64,000 bases of DNA from positions 283,955 to 347,954 of the forward strand of contig BDIU01000216.1 of the NCBI GenBank assembly GCA_002118135.1, read 5' to 3'. The notes beneath the pieces were generated by a model, which did no database searches, had not been told where the DNA came from, and worked only from the letters and a program-made list of their open reading frames with translations. Both the position numbers and the translations under genes were made by a program. Below, one piece after another: positions 1-10,779 of this stretch. Source of the DNA: Trebouxia sp. TZW2008. Its lineage: Eukaryota; Chlorophyta; Trebouxiophyceae; Trebouxiales; Trebouxiaceae. Within the stretch, counting starts at the first letter, position 1, and the number at the start of each line of letters is the position of its first letter.

Positions 1-41
1 TCAAGTCCCACCTGACCAAAAAGGAAACGTGTGTGCTGCAG

Positions 42-881
42 TTCGGATGATGGCGACAGCCCTGGCTATCAAGACCTGAGCAGAACGCCTGAAAGCACGT
101 ATGGCAACATGGGGGAAAGCACAGGACGGCGCACACAGTCCAGACCCTCAAAACCCTCCCCAACAGTAAGTCATGTAAGCTTGCAAAGGCATTTGCAGCT
201 GTATTAGGTCCATCACATCATGGCACCTGCTTCTTGACAGCAGTCGTGTATATTGAGAAATCTTGTCTGCCTGTGACAATGTCTGTGGCAAGGGACATTG
301 CTGAGCAGATAGCTGTCATGGGAACCGATGACAAGAGATAAGCCTGCATTCATGTTGACAAGGCAGTCTGCTGAGCATACATGCCTCATGGTCACTTGCA
401 CTGGAATTTGTTTCTGATGTGCAATGATACGTACACGCAATGCTTTCTGTTTGATGCAATGTGGCTGTTTGCATGCAGGCACATGCACAGGTCACACTGA
501 AGGGCGGGTCTGACAAGGCAGCTGCAGCAGAGCTTGCAGACAAGGAACAGACAATACTGGAGCTCCGTGAGACGAATGAGGTAACCTTGAGCTGCTATCA
601 TGAGCGCCTAAAGGAATGCTGACACGATCGTATTGCGCTCAGCATTAGCAGGTTGTCACATTGAGTGCAGGCAGCCACAACACCTGGGCACATGCAGCAG
701 CTTATGCACAGCACTGGACTTTGCATTGCATCAGCAGTATATGTTGAGGTGGTTGCTCATGTGGATTTGCTTCATACAGATCATTGAAACCAAGGTGAAG
801 AAGCTGGAGCAGCTGGTGCGGCTGAAAGATGCCAAGATCCAGACCTTGATATCAAAGATGCAAGCAGCGGGTTTGGCGTGA
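42..881 (+). CDS. SPEF1: SPEF1/CLAMP-like protein, C-terminal part (5' truncated by window edge)
   Basis: Three in-frame exons are visible: 42-165 (after a ctgcag acceptor), 491-580 and 780-881, ending in TGA at 879-881. The upstream part lies outside the window. The first exon encodes a polar Ser/Pro/Gly-rich linker. The last two encode a heptad-type coiled coil with the stretch VKKLEQLVRLKDAKIQTL. This resembles the C-terminal coiled coil of sperm flagellar protein 1 (SPEF1/CLAMP), a microtubule-bundling calponin-homology protein of cilia. The CH domain that would prove it would lie upstream of the window. Intron phases are consistent (0, 0). The gene is convergent with PRI2. The assignment rests on coiled-coil similarity only, so another ciliary or cytoskeletal coiled-coil protein remains possible. 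Confidence 0.55.
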
Positions 882-1215
882 GGCAGTTCAGTTAGGGGTT
901 CTGTTGATGCTTGTGATCTATGCAGAGGGGGCTGCACTGTTGTGCATAGGAACATGTCAAGTCTGGGTTGCTGTTGTGCAAGCTCTGTTTTGACTTCAAG
1001 TTTGTAAGACAGGTCATATTATGGTGAACATGCAGTGGCATTGCTTGCATCTTCGTTTTCCAACAGGTACTTTGTGGCTTAAAACGTGAACGAAAAGGCA
1101 GGGTGCCTTAGTTGTAAAGTCTTGTACTGAGCAAGGAACAACGGATCAGACAATATGTACTGGGGAGTGTTGTGGGTTTATGTCCTGTACTCAAGACCTT
1201 GTAAGGGCTGCAGAT
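882..1215. other. Convergent 3' intergenic region
   Basis: These 334 bp lie between the SPEF1-like stop and the PRI2 stop, both 3' ends. I see no coding signal and no clear terminator hairpin. It presumably holds the two 3' UTRs. Confidence 0.6.
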
Positions 1216-4200
1216 TCACAAGGTCTGACGCACAGGTGTCAAAGCAGCCGTGTTTGTGTTACGTGCTGATTCTGGCTTGACTAAATGAGCATCTGTGGCA
1301 TCAGTTTTGTCAGGGCCATCTGCTTCATCCCCCATCTGCTTGTCATGCACCTTCCTGCTCTCACTGTAGTACTGCAGCAAGCAAAGGCCATCATCAGCAA
1401 AAACTCAGGCAAATCTCATTAGACAATGCAAAGTGGCCATAGAGCATGCATATCATCATATGCAAACTCATCTCTGCATGGCAGCAAGATGCAGAGACAA
1501 GGCTGACACTACACGTAACATAGCAGAAGCTTTTCAAATCAAGCTTCAATGCTCAAGGCTTATCATTTCAGAATCTGTACCCACAAGACGACTCTCAATT
1601 CCTTATAGCTCTTGACCTCTTCTGTTCGATTGTCCGCAAGTGCAGGGACAAAGTCCTGTCAAGTCATGTCCCGGAGAAGCTGAGCATTCTAGCAAGCCTT
1701 GGCGCATCCTCAAAAGCATTGCATGCTTGAACAAGCACATGGCTGCCCTCTGTACCTGATTTGGGTGATTGATGCCCGTCACGCATTCACAGCCATGAGC
1801 ACCTTCCCATGCAGCAGCACAAGCCAGCTGGAAGTGGCCACCTTTGGCTTTACTCACAGCTGCCTGAATCTGCAAGGGCTCCACACGCAGCCTGCCTAGG
1901 GCTGCAGCTACATTGTCAGGCTTCCAGCTCTTGTATGGGCAGCCATGCACCACGCCCTGCAGCACACATGGCACATTACTGAATTGCAGGCTGAATGCAG
2001 ACCATGAGTGTCGGCAAGATGCTAAACACACCTTGCCAGGGATGGGTTTAACGACATTCATTCAAGACGCTGGGGTGTAATACACCCTCTTGTTTGGCTT
2101 GCCACATTGGCTTCCAGTAGTAGGTGCAGTAGTACTCTCTTTGCCGGACGAGTGCTGGACACTCAGCACGTGCGCTCTCTTCAAAAAACAGATGTATTTG
2201 TGACATCAAAAGAACACTATACCTCGCCAGGGTTGGAGTTGATGACGCTCATGCAGGACGCTGGTGTGTAGTTCACCCTCTTGCCTTCCTTGCCGTAGGA
2301 ATGCCTGATGTTATACATGTGCTCCTTCTTGAACTTGTCGTCTGCCATTCCTCCCTTGGCAAACTCTGCTCTCCAGAATGATAAGGCTGAGTCCAGAGAT
2401 AAGCCAATGCCCTGACAAGCAAAGCAAGCATCAGCGTATAGCGACAAGCCCAGACCTTGACCAGGTTAGGACTGGTGAGTGTTGTACATGTGCTCCTTCT
2501 TGAATTTGTTGTCTGGCAATCCTCCCTGTGCAAACTCTGCTCTCCAGAATGACAAGGCTGAATCCAAAGACAGACCAATACCCTGACAAGCAAAGCAAGC
2601 ATCAGTGTACGGTGACTAGGTTACATCCCAAATGACTGACGATTGAGGAAGATGGACATGTATGTGCTCCCTCTTGAATTTGTTGTCAGCCATTCCTCCC
2701 TTAGCAAACTCTGCTCTCCAAAATGATAAGGCTGAATCCAAGGACAAGCCAACGCCCTGATAAGCCAATCATGCATCATGGTCAGACAACAAGCTGACAC
2801 CCTAAGCAAGCGCTGACTGATCAATCAAGCAGGGCATCAGCGAGATTTGACACCTCTGTAGTCCATGCCAGAACGCATGAGGATTTCTGGTGACAAGCAT
2901 TCATGCTGACAAAGCATGAAGTTGAGGCTGTCAGTGTTGATGCTAATCTTGCAAGCTAGCTGACTCTGACACCCAGGGAACAGACATACTAGTTATAGGA
3001 CCAATCACAGACGCACAAGACGACGGACTGACCCCTCATAGGTCAACTTTCTGCTGATTGCTGCTCTTGAAGCAGCAAGCCCGGGCTGCCCCTGTGTACA
3101 GAGGCTCTAATTATGACGCCAAACGGCGTAGACTCTTCTTTTCTTTGTACTTCTTGCTATACATTGGTAACCGAGGCAGTCAACAGCATATGAAGCAATG
3201 GCACCCATGTGAGTGTGCAGGATCTCTATGTGCAGCCACGACATGCACATCAGCATTGACTTTGAACTGGCATTGTCTATATCATGCCCTGCTGGGTCCC
3301 TATGACAGTAAGTTTGTTATTCTATGACTCACCTTGAGGAAGTTGCCAAGCTGCTGTCGCCCTGTGTGCTTCAAATGATGATCACGCTTCAGGCCATCAA
3401 ACATGTTCTGCATGGCATATATAATTGCTTGAAAGCGAAAATGTTGGCAGGCCTTCGTGAAACTTTGCAGTGGCAGAGACTGAGAGCAAGAAACAACAGC
3501 GCAAAACTCAGCATGAAGATCCTGAATTTGCAACATCAGAAAAGAACCAAAACCTGGAAACAAAGCACGTTCCTCACATGAAACCAGACGCATTGCGCAG
3601 TAGCAGCAATGGCACTGTGAGGCTCACCAGCATGCACAGGGGAAAGCTATCATGAGCCAGGCGAGGCAGATCAGCTACAGCAACTTCACCAGCAGGCCTT
3701 TGAAAGTCTCCATAGTCTGGGCCCAGATACCTACAACTCAGCACAGACAGAATACCTAAGATACGGACAGCGTTCACTCTAATTTTACTCGCTCTAAACG
3801 CGTGCTAGACAGGCTCAGCAGGCCCAGCTAGGTATGTCCTTGCGCAATCAACTGTCTCCAACCCGTTTGGTCCTGTGCTATCCTACAGTGACTGTATTGA
3901 GCATGGATGGAAGGAGACAATATGCAGAGGGGCTTCACGAAGAACATGAAGCTAAGCAAGAACATCATGACGGTGTGCCACTGTGCGATGACACCAGAAG
4001 GGGATCATCAGAGGAGGACAAAGGCAGCAGCAGTTGATATGTGCAGCAAGAGATTATGCACATGACTCTGCTGATGGTGCAGTGTAGCATGGACGTGAGG
4101 ATGGAACGCTATTCTGTCCTTGTCAGCATGACAGAACTCCACAGCACATGCATGATGACATCATTGTGGAATCTCAGGCAGACAGACAATCCATGGCAGA

Positions 4201-7200
4201 GTGGTGTCAGCATGACATGTGGATACTGCCTTGCCTTGTACTGAGTGCTTCAACTATGGGCGTCAGCCGCTCACTCTCTTCTGCTGCGATGTGTGATGCC
4301 CACTTGCGTGATGTACTGACAAGCGCCTGGGACAGCTGGCTCCTGTACAACAGGGAAAGATTTCCACACCATAACAATGATGACTGTTTGCGCTTTCCGT
4401 CACATGTCCTAGGTGTGTATGGCCCAAGTGTGAGCTCGTGTTGTCTTCTATCTCCGATGAGGCGGCAAAACAGGAGCCTCTGTGAGTAGAAGCACTGTGC
4501 GCTCCGCATATACACAATTACAAGTGTGTGTCTCTGCTGACCATGTCACCAGCTTGCCTGATTTGCTGAAGCTTCGTCAATGTCAGGTTTGCTGTCAGAA
4601 ACTGATTGCGTGTGAGCTGTCTCGATTATTTGGCTACAGACAGTTATGCGACAGGAGTGCAAAGCATTCTGCAAGCTGACTCAGCTGCAGTCAAGGCTCG
4701 ATCTAGCCAACAACGCACAGTTGCACGATCAGTCTACATGTATGAAGCATGGCCCATGCTGCACGTGTAGGTTGAGTTCTGCACAATGCAAGATGCTTGT
4801 AAGAAAGAGAGAGAGTCATTTTACATGCTTTAGCTAGGTAACAAGGCTGCTTGTATGTGCCACACAATGCAATGACTACATGTCCATGAGATGCAGGCGG
4901 TCTTTGACACAGTGAAACACCCCTAGATGATCATGTTGCGCAAAGAAAGCATGCATGTTGCGACCGCAGCCCTCAACCAAATGGGCACACTATTACACTG
5001 CATGCACAGCCTGGCTACACATGCTGCATGCACAGTTCAAAATGTGCCATCATGCAAAGTGCTTGTGCAATGCCATGCGCCTGGCAACATCATCTTGACC
5101 GTTGAGCACTCAGATTGCAAGTATTGCAAGTGGGTGCATTGACAGCTTGCCTGAAATGCCCCAACATCGGGAAGCAACATCCCCTACACATACACTATGC
5201 CATGCAGGAGGAACACTTTGCATGCACAGTTTGAGATATGCCATCATACAAAGTGCTTGCGCAATGCCTGGTAATATCATCTGATCCGTCGCGCATTCAG
5301 ATTGCAAGTATTGCAAGTGGGTGCATTGACAGCTTGCCTGAAGTGCCCAACCACCAAAGACGCAACATCCCCTCTGGACACGTAGGCTGTGCCATGCAGG
5401 AGGAAGACTTTGCGCCCTGCCACCAGGTCAGGAACTTGCTCAAAATCTACCTGCAGTCAACAGCAATGTTGATGTCTAGGAAGTGGCACAAATTCTCATG
5501 TCGTCAAGCTGTTGCTTTGCACCCTGCTACCAAGACACTGTTATTGGAGTCTCGGGAATGATACAACTCCCCATATTTGTCAAGCTGTTATGCTACAGTC
5601 AGACACTTTGCGCCCTGCTACCAGATCAGGCACTTGCTCAGAGTCTACCTGCAGCAGACACCAATTAGAAAGTCTCAAGAGTGACTCTCATTGCCGCATT
5701 CAAGAAGCTAGACAATCATACTTGAACAGCTCAGCGGCCAGCAGCAGCATCAGCATCAGCTTGCTGTACTATTTTGTTGACCTCAATAAGTCTCTGCAGG
5801 GACATTGCTGCTTGCTGCTGGTACTTATCATATCTGCCTTGTTTGTCTTTGTTCATTGTAGTCAGTGTTGGTAAGTGGACAGATTACAACTGAGCGACGC
5901 GTCAGCTTTCCATACTTGGAAGCAGCTGCAGGACATGCATTCAGCAGCATAGCTGCTAAAGGTCGTGAAGAAGTTGTGGGGGAGCCTAAAAAGCGTGATT
6001 CTGCGACGTAGCGCAACAGATGCTCCATTAAGTGCTTCTCTTAGGCTGTCAACCTGTTTCATCACTGACTGTCACAGCAATACGCTTTTCTCAGCTGTAT
6101 GCATTGCAGTGGATGGACTGTTGCTGCCATCAGGTTGCAGCATTCGCAATGCTGACACACCTTGAAAAAGCTCCTCTGGTCCCCTATGTTTTGCCTGATC
6201 TCATTTGCAACCTTGTTGTTCCATTTGGAATCTTCAACTTGTGCCAGCAGCTGCCAAAGGGGTTTGCCATGGGGTTGCACAGTTTGAGTCAACTCCTCTG
6301 GAGTGCATTGGTCATACTGGAGACCAGCTTGTGTCATGAAGGCCACCTGTGCTAGGCAAGCACCAGTTTTGTTGTTGATTTCAGGCACGTGCTTTGAGGA
6401 ACAATGGTGAATGGTAGCGATTGAAAACCAAATGGGTTGACACATTGTTGGGCATATTGTTGCCTTGAAAGATGCGTCTATCGCGTATACATATGTTGTA
6501 GGTTCACAAGCACTTGTCTGCACAGCAAAAGCACTGCAGCTTCTTCATCTGGAGCTGACAGACTGCATGCTTGCCCCTACAAAGACGCTCAGAACTAGTC
6601 TGCCCGGCGAGACTGGACTTGAGCCACACACACTTAGCACATGTGCTGGAATGTGTATTGTTTATCATTTTGCTTGCCTGTGCAGTGGGGCCCTCAGCAT
6701 CAAAGCGCGCCTTGAACAGCTCGCTTTCATGGGTCAAGAACCATCTGCGCAGCTCCTCAGTGCGGCAGTACGCGAGGCGCAGAACAAAGTGTGAGGCATG
6801 GTCTTTGAAGCCATTGCCTTTGGGGTCTTGTGCCTGCATACGCATAGCACTTGGAATATGCGACATAATTGATGAGGCTTTATCAAGTAGTCATTGGTGT
6901 AATGCATGAAAATGGTCTGTCGCTGTAATAAGTTTCAGAGATGCAAGTAAAAACTGCACCAAATGATTGTGAAATATTTGGTTGTGGACAGCTGATAACA
7001 ACAGACAGTGCTTACATGTCATGTCATGTACGCATGCTGGACAGGCTCAGGGAGCATGCCCAGGCATGTACAGGAGCATGCAAATGGCTCCAATCAGTCG
7101 CAGCAAGACAATGCTTGCATACGCTGAGGAAGTTGCAATGCTTTCACAATGGCGATCAACCTTGAGGTGCTGGGTGGCAAGGGTTTTGGCTTTCTCATGG

Positions 7201-7557
7201 ACCTCATGCGGCTTATCGCCCTTAGCTTTAGCTTCCTCTATGCCTTTGAGGACTGCAGGGCAACATGCAGCGGTTGCAAATCACAGCTTTGACATGGATG
7301 TTGCATTGCATGTGCACAGATGTGGCATGATAGTTTGACGCTGACTTGCAAAGCTTCCAAAAGGTGTGCAAACCTCTGAGTCTGTCTATAGCATAGCGCT
7401 CAAAGTCTTCGATGCACAAGACAGCTTTTGGAGGTTGTGCATACAGACTCAAGCAGCTTGGCACAGCTTCATCATTTTCTTTGTCAGCATTCAGAGGGTG
7501 GTTGGCAAGCTTGGTCCTCCTTGCTGCTTGTTGTTGTTTCGCAATAAAGGAGCTCAT
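1216..7557 (-). CDS. PRI2: DNA primase large subunit (PRI2/PRIM2)
   Basis: This is the regulatory subunit of the DNA polymerase alpha-primase complex, needed for RNA primer synthesis in the nucleus. Exons in transcription order are 7557-7374, 7252-7161, 6833-6678, 6346-6161, 5450-5338, 4342-4235, 3730-3628, 3407-3333, 2411-2223, 1956-1756 and 1371-1216. They sum to 1563 nt (520 aa, close to human PRIM2 at 509) with all phases matching. Recognisable blocks are [31 protein letters not shown], a variant of the basic helix block ([13 protein letters not shown]), [53 protein letters not shown] and NHPNQ. The four Fe-S cluster cysteines (SFPLC, YTPASC, HGC, QLAC) are all present. Three introns (after exons 3, 5 and 6) need GC donors (GCAAG). 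Exons 5 and 9 are flanked by decayed partial copies. The start is the only ATG that gives the conserved N-terminus. Confidence 0.95.
2471..2762 (-). repeat. Two truncated echoes of PRI2 exon 9
   Basis: The 5' part of exon 9, with its acceptor, occurs twice more upstream (in transcription order) of the intact exon 2223-2411: at about 2471-2583 and 2655-2756. Both still translate as [15 protein letters not shown] plus a KFKKEH-like or KFKREH-like continuation, then diverge. Both lack the GKEGKR...PASC half with the Fe-S cysteine and a usable donor. They are therefore decayed exon-edge duplications within intron 8, not alternative exons. Confidence 0.85.
4980..5655 (-). repeat. Echoes on both sides of PRI2 exon 5
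   Basis: The real exon is 5338-5450 ([18 protein letters not shown]). A copy of its 3' half plus donor region lies at about 5143-5225, and a weaker trace at about 4980-5070. A copy of its 5' half including the ctgcag acceptor lies at about 5590-5655, and a shorter trace near 5505-5530. The phrase agcttgcctgaa, which is the GC donor on the other strand, is shared by the main exon (5331) and the 3' echo (5142). All copies outside 5338-5450 are incomplete. Confidence 0.75.
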
Positions 7558-8150
7558 GCTTGCGCCTAGTCAGTGTTTGGCTGCCAAACAGCACAGACAT
7601 TGTGCATCAACATCGGGCTTGTGGGCACTACAATGGTGTTTTTGCGAGGGTTGCGCTCTCTTCAGGTGCGCACTGCAGGTCAGACGCCCTCAGCAGCTCT
7701 ACACTGCAGAACAAACGCTGCTGATCACTGTGCACTGATCACAAGGGGCCGGTTGACGAGAGACACGGGTGTGCAAGCTGCGGCTCAATGTGCAAAACCG
7801 CTGATGTGAATCCGCACGCGAGGGGTGTCGGCCACACAAATTCGGCAAGCGCAACCAGCGAAGCTGTGTGCGCCATGCTTGCTATCATGCATAAGGAGAT
7901 GAAGCGACGAGCAGTGCTTTCATATGATCATATGTGCTAGGCACGTCCAAGTCGTGGCTCGGCAATCTTGTCTCTGTTGCAGATCGATACCCTGGTGTGT
8001 GCACTCGCCAGAGGCTTGAGTGGCTACTTGAGGGAATCGACCATCCCGACGGGGCACGTCGCTTCAGTCAAAGTCTAGTTTGATCAGGGCTTGCTTGACA
8101 CCCGGGTAATTTAGGCCGTGTCCTCTGTGCCCAGCCATTGATCAACTCGC
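7558..8150. other. Divergent intergenic region PRI2 / PEX22
   Basis: These 593 bp separate the ATGs of two head-to-head genes and must contain both promoters and 5' UTRs. I found no convincing TATA box, coding exon or repeat. Confidence 0.5.
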
Positions 8151-9893
8151 ATGTCAGATTGGCTGCAAGATCTGAGGTCACTGGCAAGAACACTTGTGAT
8201 CAAGTTGCAGCACCTTCTTGCGGTATGGACTGGTGACTCAGGCTTGCATACATCACCCAGTCACACACAAGCCCTGATGGCTGTTTGACCATTTCAACAT
8301 GATGACAAGAGACGGGCAAAACAGTGCATGGCTGTAGCAACCCCTTGCATTGTGTACAGGAAGCTCCTGCTGGATCCTTGCAGCTCACAGGTGTGCTAGG
8401 AGTAGCAGCTCTCGTCTGGGGTCTGTACCAATTGCGAGGCCCAGGAAGGCGGGATGATGGCGCATCAGCATCTGACGCTAACAATAGACGCAGATCAGCG
8501 CCAAATAGTAGCTTAACGTCACAACCCAAGCCATCCCAGTCTAGCAGTGTTGCACCGCAGGTCTGTTGATGCGTGAAGTATGTTCAGCCCCATCTGTGCT
8601 GTAGCTGCTTGGCAACTAGCTGACACTGTTGGCAAATGCAGACAAAGACTGCTGCGCCAACATCGCTTTCACAAGCCATCAAGACACAGTTAGCTGGAGT
8701 GAAGCAGATTACGATATCGGCTCCAGGAGTGCTGTTGGATCAATGGACAGCCAGCCAGCTACAGGTACGCAGTCGACGCCTGCAAGCTTTGCATCCCCTG
8801 CTCTGACCTTGCATTGCTCTACACCGCAGTGTTATCTGCAGACCTAGCATCTTTGTGGGGTGAAGCCCTCAGATATCCCTCAGATTGCTGCAGTTGCTAT
8901 TGACCTGCGATGCATCATATGTCTCATGATCTTCATGCCAAGTTTGGGCAGCAGTTGGCACCAAAAGTACTCATGCCAAGGCACCAGCCAGCACCAAAAC
9001 ACAGCAACATGCGCAATTTGTGTTCCATAAAACTATTGATTCAACTGATAGAAAAGATGTTAAGCCACATCTGCGACCATTGTCTTGCGGTGCCTTGCGC
9101 AATTTGTTCCTTGACGACAGCATTTTTAAAGGCATCATTCACCAAGATGTCGACTCCATATTGTGTCTTCAGGATGGAGCTAGCGTACACAAGCAGGCAG
9201 TGCCCATACTGCATGAGCTAGCCAGAAATGCAAACGTGTTCTTCCTCACACATGTCATTGATGACGTGGGCGAGGCCACAGTGCGTGGTGCTTTAGAGGA
9301 CGCTGGCTTAGTAGGCAATGCTGAAGGGCAGATCAAGTCCCATCGCCTTGTCTTCTGTAGCACATTAGAAGGCAAAGTGTCGATTGTGAGGCAACTGGAG
9401 CCTGACCTTCATATAGATGGTCACCCCTCAACAGTGAGTCACTTTGAACATGCAAATTGTGTTGCTGCTGCGTCATGCATTCTGATCCGTACATTCTGCA
9501 ATGGCTAGGTCGTTCAACAGTGAGCTTGTTTACAAATCCAGAGCACTGTGCTGTTGTTTCGCGTGTTGCGAGGGACTGAACGCATCAATAGCAGTGGATA
9601 TGCAAAGCAATCTGTTGCTGAAAGCTTGACTGCTTGCACCTTGTGAGAGAGCAAATGTACACTGTGTGCGGCTTCGACCTGCGCAAAGATGTCCTCGAGC
9701 CGCCTACACATGCAGGAGGCTTTGCATGATGCGCCGTGCAATGACGTCGACATGTCTGCAGGTGGAGGATTTGAAACGCTTTGTGCCGCAAATATTACAC
9801 ATCGTTCAGCCAGGGTCACAGCCCGCAGCTGCAGGAAACAAGAATGTCGGTTCAGCAGGCTCTCTTGCTGACGTCTTCTCTTTTACAGCTTGA
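8151..9893 (+). CDS. PEX22: Peroxin-22 (PEX22), peroxisomal membrane anchor for PEX4
   Basis: PEX22 tethers the ubiquitin-conjugating enzyme PEX4 to the peroxisome membrane for recycling of the import receptor PEX5. Exons are 8151-8222, 8360-8560, 8642-8764, 9173-9433 and 9762-9893, all junctions phase 0, 789 nt or 262 aa. Exon 2 opens with a single membrane helix (VLGVAALVWGLYQL) followed by a Ser/Arg-rich linker. The cytosolic domain shows the plant PEX22 blocks ISAPGVLL, VIDDVGEATV, ALEDAGL, VFCSTLEGK and VRQLEPDLHID, then VEDLKRFVPQILHI. The size is close to Arabidopsis PEX22. An open frame continues upstream of exon 4 through 9020-9172, but using it would break the LLDQW...LQ to DGASV continuity, so I treat that as intron. 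No exon echoes are seen in this gene. Confidence 0.88.
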
Positions 9894-10779
9894 CACTCAG
9901 CAATTGCAGCTGAGCCTCTCTGCAAAGCATCTTGCACCCTCCACAGCTTGCGCCAACAGTTGTTTGTCTGTACTGGTGTGACATCAAAAACCTTTGATGA
10001 GGCGCATCACCTGAAGTAAGCGTAAATTCAAAGGCATGCTCACATAAATTTTGCAACATTGCCTAGGATTTGCCAGCATAAACATCACAATGGTAGCTTG
10101 CTTGACCAGCGCAGTTGCACAAGTGATGACATGACGGCATGCTATTTCAATTGCCATCTGGTTCATTTCACGACTTGCTGGTGCTCCACAAGGGTAAGGG
10201 TGTGCAGCAATGCGAGCTGTTGATGCACTAGCACAACAGTGTTGATCGTGAGTCATAGGTCAGATGGCGACAGCCTGCCCTTGTCCATACACACAGCGAA
10301 ATGAGAACGATCAAGTGACTTTGCTGGTCAGTATTGCAAGCCTGATGGGTTGCTTCATGTATAGATTCACGTAGACACAGACTGGCATTGCTAGAGCTTG
10401 TAGATTCATGTACCTCAAGCAATGACTGTCAGTGCTTGTACACGTTTCAATCGACAAATCGGCGATGCGAAATGTTCATTCAACGGTCAGCGTTGTTCTA
10501 CACCTATGTGTGCCTCACTACATGCAAAAATGCATGTTTGCATGCAGCCAAATTTGTTAGTCAACACTGCATGCAACTTTGGATTCCCCTGCTAGCAGCA
10601 GCAGGCACGACTATTGTGAACGAGCTGATGTCGCCGGACAGTCGCCAGTAGCACTCGAAACGCAGGGCCAGTCGGACAAGGGTCGTACCTGCACTATGCT
10701 ATGTGACGGGGCGACACCTAGGCCCACATTTGTTTAAAAATAGCGTTGTGCACCCTGTTACCTCGGTTGCATAGCCGCT
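9894..10779. other. Intergenic region PEX22 / BLISTER-like gene
   Basis: These 886 bp are tandem-orientation spacer. I see no conserved ORF, RNA gene or clear repeat. It should hold the PEX22 3' UTR and the promoter of the next gene. Confidence 0.5.

Noticed and set aside
9020..9172. Upstream open extension of PEX22 exon 4
   Set aside because: Joining 8764 directly to 9173 gives the family sequence in phase. The extension has no PEX22 similarity.
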